From Pseudopedobacter alpinus (GTDB lineage: Bacteria; Bacteroidota; Bacteroidia; Sphingobacteriales; Sphingobacteriaceae): DNA of 64,000 bases. Numbering within the stretch: the stretch's first letter is position 1; each line of letters starts with the position of its first letter. The notes under the pieces were generated by a model that was not told where the DNA came from, searched no databases, and saw only the letters and a list, made by a program, of their open reading frames with translations. Position numbers and translations under genes: made by a program. This document shows positions 1 to 9,095 of the stretch, one piece after another. The stretch spans positions 1 to 64,000 of the forward strand of contig NZ_JBHULV010000047.1 of NCBI RefSeq assembly GCF_042684645.1. The letters run 5' to 3'.

Positions 1-19
1 ATAACTGTAAATCAATTAG

Positions 20-370
20 TTAATAATTCCGTTTTACGAAATCGGAAATTGTTCGGACAGATATGAAGTAAGATTTGATTTTAAATTTCACTACTGTTTT
101 CTTTATATCGATTTTATTTTGTGGCATTAAAGGCTCAACTGGTCTGATTGGTTTAGATTTAATTTTTATATTATAAAATTTCGCAAAATCGTCGACGCTA
201 TATTGATTAACGAATTTTTCTTGATAGTCAGGAATTAAGACAATAGGATAGCGATGCATTATGTCGTGTTTTTTAATTGAAATTTCGGCATATTTTGTAA
301 TATCACTACAAGATAAAAACAATTTGAATATTTTTATAGAATAAATAACTAAATCTTCCCGAATTATCAA
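20..370 (-). CDS. Hypothetical protein, weak call
   Basis: An open frame of 116 codons that I do not recognise. It is rich in Lys, Ile and Phe and has no clear signal peptide, membrane segment or motif. The only start that keeps its full length is a TTG at 370; the first in-frame ATG is about 37 codons further in. The frame stays open upstream into the REP-like inverted repeat at 374-445, which suggests that a repeat landed at the old 5' end or that this is the tail of a decayed gene. A chance frame in AT-rich DNA is also possible. Confidence 0.3.
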   Translation of the reverse strand: MIIREDLVIYSIKIFKLFLSCSDITKYAEISIKKHDIMHRYPIVLIPDYQEKFVNQYSVDDFAKFYNIKIKSKPIRPVEPLMPQNKIDIKKTVVKFKIKSYFISVRTISDFVKRNY

Positions 371-373
371 CTT

Positions 374-445
374 GCTGGTGCGAGCTTGTAGCTCGTTCCA
401 ATTTCACTCCTAATTTTAAAGTACGAGCTGCAAGCTCGCACTAGC
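374..445. repeat. REP-like inverted repeat
   Basis: Two 25-base arms (374-398 and 421-445) are inverted repeats matching at 22 of 25 positions, around a 22-base AT-rich spacer. The arm core is GTGCGAGCTTG(T/C)AGCTCGT and is itself partly palindromic. Short GC-rich palindromes of this kind occur as dispersed REP-like elements in Bacteroidota genomes, sometimes mobilised by REP-associated tyrosine transposases. No transposase and no second copy is present in this window, so the REP assignment is inference. Confidence 0.6.
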
Positions 446-449
446 GATG

Positions 450-673
450 GATTCATCAGTTAATAAATCAAATACAAATAAACACAGAGATTGCCACTCC
501 GCCAACCAGCGAACCATGATGACGGTTGAGAACAACAGACATTCCAATTAAATCCTCACAAACCCCAAGTTAAATAAACTGGATTGCAGCGGCACCCCGG
601 ATTGTCTGCCAGTGGGCGGACAAACGGAGTACAGCGTAAAGCCAGACTATCCAAACTTAATTGTACTACAGCC
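450..673. repeat. Long direct repeat, copy 1
   Basis: This segment is repeated at 751-973. From 475 onward the copies align without gaps at a constant offset of 300 bases, with about 87% identity over 481-660 by hand count. A fully conserved block runs from about 569 to 605. No credible protein is encoded; frames on both strands are short and not protein-like. GC content is visibly higher than in the surrounding DNA. The family and function of the element are unknown to me. Confidence 0.75.
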
Positions 674-750
674 CCAACTGTCCGGAGAGTTAAGCGAAGC
701 GTCTCTTCGGATTACCAAATGAAATAGAGTCTCCAGACTCTTTAATTGTT

Positions 751-973
751 GGTTCATCGTTTAATAAAGCATTGCAAATAAACACAGAAATCGCCAATCC
801 GCTAACCAGCGGATCGCGATGACGGTTGAGAACAGCAGACATTGCAAATAAATCTCCACCAACCCCGCGTTAAATAAACTGGATTGCAGCGGCACCCCGG
901 ATTGTACGCCAATGGGCGGACAAACGGAGTACAGCGTAAAGCCAGACTGCACAAACTGATTTGCAATACAGCA
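751..973. repeat. Long direct repeat, copy 2
   Basis: Second copy of the element at 450-673, offset by 300 bases and differing mainly by substitutions, with one single-base indel near 468/768. Between the copies (674-750), and after this one up to about 1030, lie further GC-richer fragments, including two near copies of a phrase built on GTATGACAA. They look like pieces of other intergenic repeats. Nothing else is evident between 974 and the pnp start at 1199. Confidence 0.75.
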
Positions 974-1198
974 CCTTTTCATACTTCGACTCCGCACAGT
1001 ATGACAAGGTCTCCGCTCTGTATGACAAAGACTATTCAATATAATATTATTCGAAGCTGATACTGACATCTAAAACCTCTCAACAATTAAAAGAAACCAT
1101 TCCTATAACTACTTTAACATTAACTAAATAAAGATTTTACATAAGCCATCAAAAAAACAGATATAAAACCGTATTTTCGCAACGATAAAAAATAATAT

Positions 1199-3346
1199 AT
1201 GAGTTTAAATGTGTTTAAACAGTCGATTGATTTAGGCGATGGCCGTATCATTGAGATCGAAACTGGAAAATTAGCTAAACAAGCTGATGGCGCAGTGGTT
1301 GTGAAACAAGGTGATACTATGCTATTAGCTACTGTTGTTAGTAACAAAGATGCAAAAGAAGGTGTCGACTTCCTTCCATTATCCGTTGATTATCAGGAGA
1401 AATATGCGGCAGCTGGTCGTATTCCTGGAGGTTTCCTAAGAAGAGAAGCTAGATTATCTGATTACGAAGTTTTAATTTCGAGAATCGTAGATAGAGCTTT
1501 AAGACCTTTATTTCCAGAAGATTATCACTCTGATACGCAAGTGATGATTTCTTTAATTTCATCAGACAAAGACATTATGCCTGATGCATTAGCAGGTTTA
1601 GCAGCTTCGGCAGCTTTAGCTGTTTCGGATATTCCGTTTAACGGACCAATATCTGAAGTACGTGTAGCTAAGATTGATGGTAAGTTAGTCATAAACCCAC
1701 TTCGTTCTGAATTAGAAAGAGCTACATTAGAATTTATTGTTGCTGGTTCTGCCAAAGACATTAATATGGTAGAAGGTGAAGCTGATGAAATTGCAGAAGC
1801 TGATTTAATTGAAGCAATTCAATTTGCTCACGAAGCCATTAAAAAACAAGTTGCTGCACAGATAGAGTTGGGTCGTTTAGTTGGTAAAACTGAAAAGAGA
1901 ACTTATAGCCACGAAAACAGCGATTTAGAATTAAAAGCAAAAATTACTGCTGATACTTATGATAAAGTTTATGCAGTTGCTAAATCTAACTCTGGTAAAG
2001 ACGATCGTTCTGCTCAATTTAAAGCTATTCAAAAAGAAGTTTTAGACGCATTGCCAGAAGGTGCTACAGAATCTGATAAGTTTTTAGCTAAAAAATATTT
2101 CCATGATGTACAATACGATGCCGTAAGAACATTGTTATTGGATGAAGGAATTAGATTAGATGGAAGAAAAACAACTGAAATTCGCCCTATTTGGAGCGAA
2201 GTAGGTTATTTACCATCTGCTCACGGTTCTGCAATTTTTACCCGTGGTGAAACACAATCATTAACTACAGTTACGTTAGGTGCAAAATCTGATGAGCAAA
2301 TGATTGACGGCGCTTTTGTGAATGGCTACAATAAATTTATGTTGCATTACAATTTCCCTGCATTCTCAACTGGTGAGGCTCGTCCTAACCGTGGTGTTGG
2401 TCGTAGAGAAGTTGGTCATGGTAATTTAGCCATGAGAGCAATTAAAAAAGTATTGCCTTCTGATGCTGAAAACCCTTACACCATCCGTATTGTTTCTGAT
2501 ATTTTAGAATCTAATGGTTCTTCATCCATGGCTACCGTTTGTGCGGGCACATTGGCTTTGATGGATGCTGGTATTCAATTGAAAGCTCCAGTTTCTGGTA
2601 TTGCAATGGGATTAATTTCTGATGAAGCAACTGGTAAATATGCTATTCTTTCGGATATTCTAGGTGATGAAGATCATTTAGGAGACATGGATTTTAAAGT
2701 AACTGGTACTAAAAACGGTATTACTGCTTGTCAAATGGACTTGAAAGTGAACGGTTTATCATACGAAGTTTTAAGTAATGCTTTAGACCAAGCTAGAGAT
2801 GGTAGATTACACATTTTAGGTGAAATTGAAAAAACCATGACTGCGCCAAGAGAAGACTTTAAACCTCATGCTCCACGTATTGTTTCTTTAGTAATTGATA
2901 AAGAATTTATTGGTGCAATTATTGGTCCTGGTGGTAAAATTATCCAAGAAATGCAACGTGAAACTGGCGCTACTATCTCTATTGAAGAGAAAGATAACAA
3001 AGGTTACATCCAAATTTTTGCGGATAATAAAGCAGCGATTGACCAAGCAACTACTCGTATCAAAAACATTGTTGCTAAACCAGAAGTTGGCGAAACTTAC
3101 GAAGGTAAAGTGAAATCTATTATGCCATTTGGTGCATTTGTAGAAATTATGCCAGGTAAAGATGGTTTATTACACATTTCTGAAATTGACTGGAAACGTT
3201 ACGAATCTATGGATGGTATTTTCCAAGTTGGTGACGAAGTAACTGTTAAGTTATTAGAAGTTGATAAACAAGGTAAATTAAAACTTTCTCGTAAAGCTTT
3301 ATTGCCTCGTCCACCAAAAGAAGAAGCTCCAAAAGCAGACGCTTAG
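1199..3346 (+). CDS. pnp: Polyribonucleotide nucleotidyltransferase (PNPase)
   Basis: A cytoplasmic 3'-to-5' phosphorolytic exoribonuclease that degrades mRNA to nucleoside diphosphates and can add tails. The 715 residues match the usual family length (711 in E. coli). Two RNase PH-like halves are followed by a KH domain (about 565-625, with IIGPGGKIIQEM) and an S1 domain (about 632-702, with GKVKSIMPFGAFVEI). The acidic residues of the second PH core are visible around 487-495 (GDEDHLGDMDF). The ATG at 1199 begins the conserved N-terminus directly. The gene stands alone here and ends before a strong terminator hairpin at 3401. rpsO, a frequent neighbour in other bacteria, is not in view. Confidence 0.98.
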   Translation: MSLNVFKQSIDLGDGRIIEIETGKLAKQADGAVVVKQGDTMLLATVVSNKDAKEGVDFLPLSVDYQEKYAAAGRIPGGFLRREARLSDYEVLISRIVDRALRPLFPEDYHSDTQVMISLISSDKDIMPDALAGLAASAALAVSDIPFNGPISEVRVAKIDGKLVINPLRSELERATLEFIVAGSAKDINMVEGEADEIAEADLIEAIQFAHEAIKKQVAAQIELGRLVGKTEKRTYSHENSDLELKAKITADTYDKVYAVAKSNSGKDDRSAQFKAIQKEVLDALPEGATESDKFLAKKYFHDVQYDAVRTLLLDEGIRLDGRKTTEIRPIWSEVGYLPSAHGSAIFTRGETQSLTTVTLGAKSDEQMIDGAFVNGYNKFMLHYNFPAFSTGEARPNRGVGRREVGHGNLAMRAIKKVLPSDAENPYTIRIVSDILESNGSSSMATVCAGTLALMDAGIQLKAPVSGIAMGLISDEATGKYAILSDILGDEDHLGDMDFKVTGTKNGITACQMDLKVNGLSYEVLSNALDQARDGRLHILGEIEKTMTAPREDFKPHAPRIVSLVIDKEFIGAIIGPGGKIIQEMQRETGATISIEEKDNKGYIQIFADNKAAIDQATTRIKNIVAKPEVGETYEGKVKSIMPFGAFVEIMPGKDGLLHISEIDWKRYESMDGIFQVGDEVTVKLLEVDKQGKLKLSRKALLPRPPKEEAPKADA

Positions 3347-3400
3347 TTTTTTAAGTCCGAAGACAGAGGACGGAAGTGAGAAGGTTGGATGGATAAATAA

Positions 3401-3431
3401 AAAGCCTTGATTCGTTTTGAATCAAGGCTTT
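3401..3431 (+). terminator. Rho-independent terminator after pnp
   Basis: A perfect 13-bp stem (3401-3413 with 3419-3431) around a GTTTT loop, followed by further T residues. It lies 54 bases after the pnp stop codon. The rest of the gap from 3432 to 3607 shows no gene or clear structure. Confidence 0.85.
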
Positions 3432-3607
3432 TTTATGGGTTTTTGTATCAATTAATTTATAGTTGTTTCATCTTCATTTTGATGTGGCTGCTAGCTATTT
3501 TCGTTTCGGTGTTCAATTTTAAATTATGTTTATCTTCATCTTTCTATAATTTACTTCCTTAATCGTACAATGTATTGTTGATGTTTCATTAAATATATTT
3601 ATAACAA

Positions 3608-3634
3608 CAAAGGCCTGAAAAAATCAGGCCTTTG
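3608..3634 (-). terminator. Terminator after sppA
   Basis: A perfect 11-bp stem, CAAAGGCCTGA with TCAGGCCTTTG, around a 5-base A loop. It lies 23 bases beyond the sppA stop on the minus strand. The run of T after the stem is short in both directions, so efficiency is uncertain. Confidence 0.65.
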
Positions 3635-3657
3635 CTTTTAAAATTTTAATAATTGAA

Positions 3658-5418
3658 TTATCTAATTGTAATTTCGTAAGGTAATTTAGCTTGCAAACCT
3701 TTCATGGTAGCAACTTCTTTAATTTGCTTGTAATAAGGGTAGGTGTTTCCTAACTCTTGCTTAACTATATATGTTTTAAGTTTTTCCTCAGAATCATCTA
3801 AAAGTCCCATTAAGCCATCTTTAATTTCTGGATAGTTTACAATTTTATATTCTTTTAATTTGGCTTTTTTAGCAGCAGCAGCAATGGCGTCATTTAAGTG
3901 CCCAAGCTTATCCACTAATTTAAGTTTAACAGCTTGTTCACCAGTCCAAACTCTACCTTGCCCAATGCTGTCCACATAGGATTGTGGAATTTTTCTACCG
4001 TCTGCAACTCTTTTGGTAAAATCAACATAAGTTCTATTAACTTCTCTTTGCAAAATCATTTTCTCTGCATCGTTTAATGGTCTGCTAACATCTCCTAAAT
4101 CTGCAAACTGACCTGTTTTAACGCCGTCAAATGTAATTCCTAATTTATTGTTGAAAAAACCCTTCATATTAGGAATAATTGCAAACACACCAATAGACCC
4201 TGTAATTGTATTTGGCTCGGCATAAATTTCATCAGCAGCACAAGCAATGTAATAACCACCAGATGCAGCATAATCACCCATAGAAACAATTAATGGTTTA
4301 GCTTTTTTAGTTAATAAAACTTCTCTCCATATCACATCAGAAGCTAAAGCACTGCCACCTGGGCTATTTACTCTTAAAACCACGGCTTTTACTTTCTCGT
4401 CTAATCTTGCTTTTCTTAATGCTTTTGATATTCCTTCAGATCCAATCGTGTTTTCGTCACCTTCACCACTATTTATATCACCGTTTGCATATATTACAGC
4501 AATTCTTTCTGATGCTGTGCTGGTGTTTTTTATTGTTTTTGCATATTCTGTTATGCTAACAGTAGCTAAATTTTTTGCTTTTTCAACTCCAGTTTTAGTT
4601 TTTAATTCGTCAAGTATTTCGTCTTTATATTTTAAACCATCAACTAATTTATATCTTAGAGCATCTTCTGGGGATCTAGATTTTAATCCATCTGCTATAG
4701 CCTTTAATGAATCTTGAGGTATTTTTCTACTTTCAGAAATTTTAGTAGTGAAATGATTGTATAAAGAACCTAAAAGAGCAGTAGTTTGTAATTTGTTAGC
4801 CTCACTCATTTTATCTAAAATAAATGGTTCAACAGCACTTTTAAATGTCCCTACTTTTATAATTTGAGCCTCAATATCTAATTTATCTAAAGCACCTTTA
4901 AAAAACATAATTTCAGAACTAAAACCTTTTAATTCTAATATACCTTGCGGATTTAAGTAAACTTTATTTGCTACAGAGGCTAAATAGTAAGCGCCTTGTG
5001 TGTACACCTCGCTATAAGCAATTATAAATTTACCCGATTTTTTAAAATCAAGCAAAGCATTTCTTATTTCTTCGATACTTGCAAAACCAGTCATCATGTA
5101 GCTAACATCTAAGTAAATACCTTTAATGTTGTCATCATCTTTAGCACTTTTAATGCTTTTTAGTATATCATTTAAGCCTAACACCTTTTCGCCTTTAAAT
5201 GGGCCAAAATCTAAATCATCAAGAGGACTTGATGCACTACGTTCAGTAATCGGAACATTTAAGTTTACATGAAGTATCGTGTTTTCTTTAATCTCTACAT
5301 TCTCTTTAGAACTGCTAATAACAGCTGTTATTAAAGCTATGAATATTAAGAACAACACAATTGTAGATAATATAATACCTACCATAGAGGCAAAAACAAA
5401 TTTGAAGAATTGTTTCAT
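3658..5418 (-). CDS. sppA: Signal peptide peptidase SppA, 67K type
   Basis: A membrane-anchored serine protease that degrades cleaved signal peptides. At 586 residues it is the long double-domain form (618 in E. coli). An N-terminal membrane segment (about 8-35) precedes two ClpP-like domains. The catalytic Lys is in GTFKSAVEPF (K193) in the first domain, and the Ser nucleophile is in GDYAASGGYY (S386) in the second. This is the Lys/Ser dyad across two domains known for E. coli SppA. The gene is divergent from folK with 79 bases between them, and a promoter-like pair of boxes lies in that gap. Confidence 0.95.
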   Translation of the reverse strand: MKQFFKFVFASMVGIILSTIVLFLIFIALITAVISSSKENVEIKENTILHVNLNVPITERSASSPLDDLDFGPFKGEKVLGLNDILKSIKSAKDDDNIKGIYLDVSYMMTGFASIEEIRNALLDFKKSGKFIIAYSEVYTQGAYYLASVANKVYLNPQGILELKGFSSEIMFFKGALDKLDIEAQIIKVGTFKSAVEPFILDKMSEANKLQTTALLGSLYNHFTTKISESRKIPQDSLKAIADGLKSRSPEDALRYKLVDGLKYKDEILDELKTKTGVEKAKNLATVSITEYAKTIKNTSTASERIAVIYANGDINSGEGDENTIGSEGISKALRKARLDEKVKAVVLRVNSPGGSALASDVIWREVLLTKKAKPLIVSMGDYAASGGYYIACAADEIYAEPNTITGSIGVFAIIPNMKGFFNNKLGITFDGVKTGQFADLGDVSRPLNDAEKMILQREVNRTYVDFTKRVADGRKIPQSYVDSIGQGRVWTGEQAVKLKLVDKLGHLNDAIAAAAKKAKLKEYKIVNYPEIKDGLMGLLDDSEEKLKTYIVKQELGNTYPYYKQIKEVATMKGLQAKLPYEITIR

Positions 5419-5450
5419 TTGATTTATTTGAATATTAAAATGCTATTTTG

Positions 5451-5483
5451 CAAATATAAATTTTAGATAAGCATTAATAGCAA
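5451..5483 (-). promoter_or_regulatory. Candidate sppA promoter
   Basis: On the minus strand a TTG (-33 element, complement of 5481-5483) is followed after 22 bases by TATATTTG (complement of 5451-5458). That agrees with the Bacteroidota -7 consensus TAnnTTTG. The predicted transcript would begin about 26 bases upstream of the sppA ATG. Confidence 0.5.
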
Positions 5484-5497
5484 TTGTTACAATATTT

Positions 5498-6010
5498 ATG
5501 AATAAGGTTTTTTTATTACTTGGCGGGAATTTAGGTAATAGGTTTGAAAATTTAAGTAATGCACTAAAAGCAATAAGATTAAATGTTGGTAAAATAGAGC
5601 TAGAATCTTCTATTTACGAAACAAAAGCTTGGGGAAAGTTAGAACAACCAGACTTTTTAAATATTGCAATTAAAGTGGATACTTTTTTATCTCCTCATGA
5701 GGTTTTAAATGAAATTCAAAAAATTGAAACTCAATTAGGCAGAATACGTAAAGATAAATGGAGCGAACGAACCATGGATATTGATATTATTTTTTATAAT
5801 GATTTAATATTATCCGATTCTGATATTTTGATAATTCCTCATTTGATGTTAACAATGCGTAAATTTGTACTTTTACCATTAAATGAAATAGCACCAAATT
5901 ATAAGCATCCAATTACAAAAAAAACAATTAGTGAGTTGCTTATAGATTGTGAAGACAAATTAGAAGTAATAAGGCTAAATAAAAATTTTCACATTAGTAT
6001 AAATGAATAG
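5498..6010 (+). CDS. folK: HPPK (6-hydroxymethyl-7,8-dihydropterin pyrophosphokinase)
   Basis: Transfers pyrophosphate from ATP to 6-hydroxymethyl-7,8-dihydropterin in folate synthesis, in the cytoplasm. The N-terminus LLLGGNLGNR and the block KWSERTMDIDIIFY (about 87-100) are the family signature. D94 and D96 are the Mg-binding aspartates. The 170 residues are close to the usual 160-180. It overlaps the following HPt gene by 8 bases, so the two are probably co-transcribed although no functional link is known. Confidence 0.95.
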   Translation: MNKVFLLLGGNLGNRFENLSNALKAIRLNVGKIELESSIYETKAWGKLEQPDFLNIAIKVDTFLSPHEVLNEIQKIETQLGRIRKDKWSERTMDIDIIFYNDLILSDSDILIIPHLMLTMRKFVLLPLNEIAPNYKHPITKKTISELLIDCEDKLEVIRLNKNFHISINE

Positions 6011-6374
6011 AGATAATAATATAGTGATAGACCTTTCATATTTAAAAGAAGTGGCAAGTGATAATACAGAATTTATAGTGGAAATGATTGATATATTTTT
6101 GGAACAAACACCAGGATATGTTGAAGTATTAACTAATGCAGTTGAAACTAAAGATTGGAGTAAAATTGCTGAGATGGCGCATAAAATTAAACCAACTTTG
6201 GCTTTTATGGGTGTAAATGAAGCAAGAGATATAATGGCTTCTATTGAAACTAGAGCGAGAGATAATGATGATTATGAAGGTATAGCCGAGGATTACAAAA
6301 ACTTAAAAGAAGATATGGATTTAATTTTTGTAAAATTGGTAGAAAAAAGAAAAGAGCTTTTAGCAGCAGAATAA
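6003..6374 (+). CDS. Stand-alone HPt phosphotransfer protein
   Basis: A 123-residue all-helical protein matching the histidine phosphotransfer (HPt) domain. The phospho-accepting histidine is H60 in EMAHKIKPTLAFMG, the classic A-H-x-(L/I)-K motif. It has no kinase domain, so it should relay phosphate between a hybrid kinase and a response regulator in the cytoplasm. It overlaps the end of folK by 8 bases. No cognate kinase is adjacent. The double-receiver hybrid kinase at 54496-57291 lacks its own HPt domain and is one possible partner, but this is only inference. A weak hairpin around 6451-6481 may end the transcript. Confidence 0.85.
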   Translation: MNRDNNIVIDLSYLKEVASDNTEFIVEMIDIFLEQTPGYVEVLTNAVETKDWSKIAEMAHKIKPTLAFMGVNEARDIMASIETRARDNDDYEGIAEDYKNLKEDMDLIFVKLVEKRKELLAAE

Positions 6375-6552
6375 AGTTCTTTAATTTGATATTGGTAAGT
6401 TCCATTGTTTAGTTACCATTAGTTTTCTGTAAGAAATTTTAATTTTAAACAGCAATTATTGAAAATCTAAATTTTCATGCTGCTTGCTACACTTTTACAT
6501 ATTTGGTTTAATGTTTTTTTAGAGACATAGCATTAATATCTGCTAATTTTTT

Positions 6553-7227
6553 TTAGTTGGTAGAGTATTTAAAATGTATTTGTGAAAAAAATATATATAA
6601 AATTAAAACAACAGGTATTGCGGCAAATTTTAGAAAAGCTAATAAAACGACAGATAGGATAACAAAAACGAATTTATATTTATTTGGCGCCCAACTTAAA
6701 TTGCTTACTTTCATAGAGAAAAGTTTTATTTCGCTCACTAAAAGATAAGAAAGCGATAAAATAAGACCTAATAGAAAGTAAGTATTGCTAATCAAGTCTG
6801 TTTTATCTTGTAAGTAAGGTAAAGAAATAATCAGAAAAGTATTCATAGGCGTATTTAATCCTATAAAGTCTTCAGTTTGCCTAGTGTCTATGTTAAACTT
6901 AGCCAATCTTAATGCAGAAAAAATTGGAATAAGAAATCCAGCGTAGGCTAAATAACCAGCACCAGAATTTAATAGCAATTGGTACATTATTAAACCAGGC
7001 AGAAAACCAAAACTAATAACATCCGCCAAAGAATCTAATTCTTTCCCTATTTCAGATTTTACGTTAAGTAATCTAGCTACTAATCCGTCAAAAAAATCAA
7101 ACACACCAGATAAAATCACAAAATAGGCAACTGTTTTTAGGTCGCCGTTAAATGCATAAATTGTACCTATACAACCAGAAAATAGGTTAGCACAGGTTAT
7201 TGCGTTTGGGATGTGTTTTTTAATCAT
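6553..7227 (-). CDS. pssA: CDP-diacylglycerol--serine O-phosphatidyltransferase
   Basis: Makes phosphatidylserine from CDP-diacylglycerol and serine at the inner membrane, the first step to phosphatidylethanolamine. The CDP-alcohol phosphotransferase signature is complete: D47-G48-x2-A51-R52-x8-G61-x3-D65-x3-D69. Several hydrophobic segments follow across the 224 residues, fitting the integral-membrane type II enzyme of Gram-positive bacteria and Bacteroidota. It lies downstream of rho on the same strand with an 86-base gap. The phosphatidylserine decarboxylase partner is not in this window. Confidence 0.93.
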   Translation of the reverse strand: MIKKHIPNAITCANLFSGCIGTIYAFNGDLKTVAYFVILSGVFDFFDGLVARLLNVKSEIGKELDSLADVISFGFLPGLIMYQLLLNSGAGYLAYAGFLIPIFSALRLAKFNIDTRQTEDFIGLNTPMNTFLIISLPYLQDKTDLISNTYFLLGLILSLSYLLVSEIKLFSMKVSNLSWAPNKYKFVFVILSVVLLAFLKFAAIPVVLILYIFFSQIHFKYSTN

Positions 7228-7313
7228 TCTTTGGAGATAAAAGAGTTAGGAGGCAAGAGCTAAGACAACTTGCTGAGTCTTGATTCTCGCCTCTAAAATT
7301 CTTAACTCTAATT

Positions 7314-8867
7314 CTAGCTGTTCATTGATACTAAAAACTCCTCGTTAGATTTTGTACCTCGCATTTGAGTTAATAAAAACTCCATTGCTTCTTGAGGGTT
7401 CATATCTGCTAAGTGATTTCTTAAAATCCAAAGTCTTTGTAAAGTTTCTTTATCTAATAATAAATCATCTCTTCTTGTACTTGAAGCAGTTAAATCTATA
7501 GCTGGGAAAATACGTTTGTTAGATAATTTTCTATCTAATTGTAGTTCCATATTACCAGTACCTTTAAATTCTTCAAAAATCACCTCATCCATTTTAGATC
7601 CAGTATCTGTTAAAGCAGTTGCAAGTATGGTTAAAGAGCCACCGTCTTCAATGTTACGGGCAGCACCAAAGAAACGTTTAGGCTTGTGCAATGCATTAGC
7701 ATCAACACCACCAGAAAGTATTTTACCAGATGCTGGCGCAACAGTATTGTAAGCTCTAGCTAAACGCGTAATAGAATCTAATAAAATTACTACATCATGT
7801 CCACATTCTACCATACGTTTCGCTTTTTCCAAAACAATATTGGCAATCTTAACGTGGCGTTCTGCTGGCTCATCAAAAGTAGAAGAAACAACCTCAGCTC
7901 TTACGCTTCTGGCCATATCTGTAACCTCTTCTGGGCGTTCATCAATTAATAAAATAATTAAATAAACTTCTGGGTGGTTAGCAGCAATTGCATTAGCAAC
8001 TTCTTTTAATAAATTGGTTTTACCAGTTTTTGGTTGCGCAACAATTAAACCACGTTGTCCTTTACCAATTGGTGTAAATAAATCCATAATACGAGTAGAA
8101 TGATCACTCGATTTCATAAATAAATTTAATCTTTCTGTAGGGAATAGAGGAGTTAGATAATCAAATGGAACCCTATCTCTAACTTCCATTGGTATTCTAC
8201 CATTGATAGATTCTACACGTACCAAAGGAAAATATTTTTCACCTTCTTTTGGTGGCCTTATACTACCTCTAACAGTGTCACCAGTTTTTAATCCAAATAG
8301 TTTTATTTGAGATTGAGAAACATAAATGTCATCAGGAGAAGTTAGGTAATTATAATCAGATGATCTTAAGAAACCGTAACCATCGGGCATAATTTCTAAA
8401 ACTCCTTCGTTAATGATTACATTGTCAAAATCAAAAGCAGCATCTTGATTTCTTTGCTTACCATTGCTGTTTTTTTCTGGTCTAATAGCTCTTGGTTCGG
8501 TTTTGTTATCCGCCTCAGAGCTTTCATTAACTACAGTTTCTACTTTTGCTTTAGAGAGGCTTTTAGCAGGAGCTTGTTCCGCATTATTATCAAAAAGTGT
8601 GACGTCACTTTTAGGGCTATCGGCTTTTATTTTTTCAACAATTGCAGTTTTAACGGTTCTAGCTCTTTTTTTAGGCTTTTCATCATCTTCAACAACTGTT
8701 TCAATTTCTCCAGAATTTCTTGCGGCAGTTATTAAATCTTGTTGTTCTTTAATTTTAGCTATTAAGTCAGCTTTGCGCAAAACGTCGGTATCTTCAACAC
8801 CAAAACTTTTTGCCATTTCACGAAGCTCAGAAACAAGCTTTTCGTTCAATTCGTTTGTATTAAACAT
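7314..8867 (-). CDS. rho: Transcription termination factor Rho
   Basis: A hexameric RNA helicase that ends transcription. At 517 residues it is about 100 longer than E. coli Rho (419). The Rho_N helical domain (about 5-45) is followed by a polar, low-complexity insert (about 52-145). Next come the RNA-binding cold-shock-like domain (about 150-225, with MPDGYGFLRS) and the RecA-like motor with P-loop AQPKTGKT (277-284) and Walker B VVILLDSITRLARAYN. Long inserts between Rho_N and the cold-shock domain are common in Bacteroidota and Actinobacteria. pssA follows on the same strand. The 228 bases up to pyrF hold nothing I can identify. Confidence 0.97.
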   Translation of the reverse strand: MFNTNELNEKLVSELREMAKSFGVEDTDVLRKADLIAKIKEQQDLITAARNSGEIETVVEDDEKPKKRARTVKTAIVEKIKADSPKSDVTLFDNNAEQAPAKSLSKAKVETVVNESSEADNKTEPRAIRPEKNSNGKQRNQDAAFDFDNVIINEGVLEIMPDGYGFLRSSDYNYLTSPDDIYVSQSQIKLFGLKTGDTVRGSIRPPKEGEKYFPLVRVESINGRIPMEVRDRVPFDYLTPLFPTERLNLFMKSSDHSTRIMDLFTPIGKGQRGLIVAQPKTGKTNLLKEVANAIAANHPEVYLIILLIDERPEEVTDMARSVRAEVVSSTFDEPAERHVKIANIVLEKAKRMVECGHDVVILLDSITRLARAYNTVAPASGKILSGGVDANALHKPKRFFGAARNIEDGGSLTILATALTDTGSKMDEVIFEEFKGTGNMELQLDRKLSNKRIFPAIDLTASSTRRDDLLLDKETLQRLWILRNHLADMNPQEAMEFLLTQMRGTKSNEEFLVSMNS

Positions 8868-9095
8868 TAATATGAATTATTATCAAGGGATTATTTATTG
8901 TGATTTATCCAATAAGATTAAGTATTACATTTATTCTCGATGTGATTTTTTTTGCTTTACTTATACCGTAGACAAAGGATAAATTGAGATTACATTGCAA
9001 TAATATAGATTAATTTGTAATTCCTGAAATTTTTAAACGTTTTTTTTTCCACTTGCCTTTAAATTTTATCAATTTAGCAAAATAAATACATTTTA

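Noticed and set aside
450..973. CRISPR-like array
   Set aside because: There are only two long copies with a 300-base period, not short repeats with unique spacers, and no cas genes are nearby.
761..1069. 102-codon minus-strand frame in the repeat region
   Set aside because: It lies across copy 2 of the direct repeat, is Cys- and Ser-rich without protein-like patterns, and has no counterpart in copy 1 as an open gene.
8445..8982. Long plus-strand frames over the rho N-terminal insert
   Set aside because: Low-complexity coding sequence opens the opposite frames; rho itself is certain on the minus strand.
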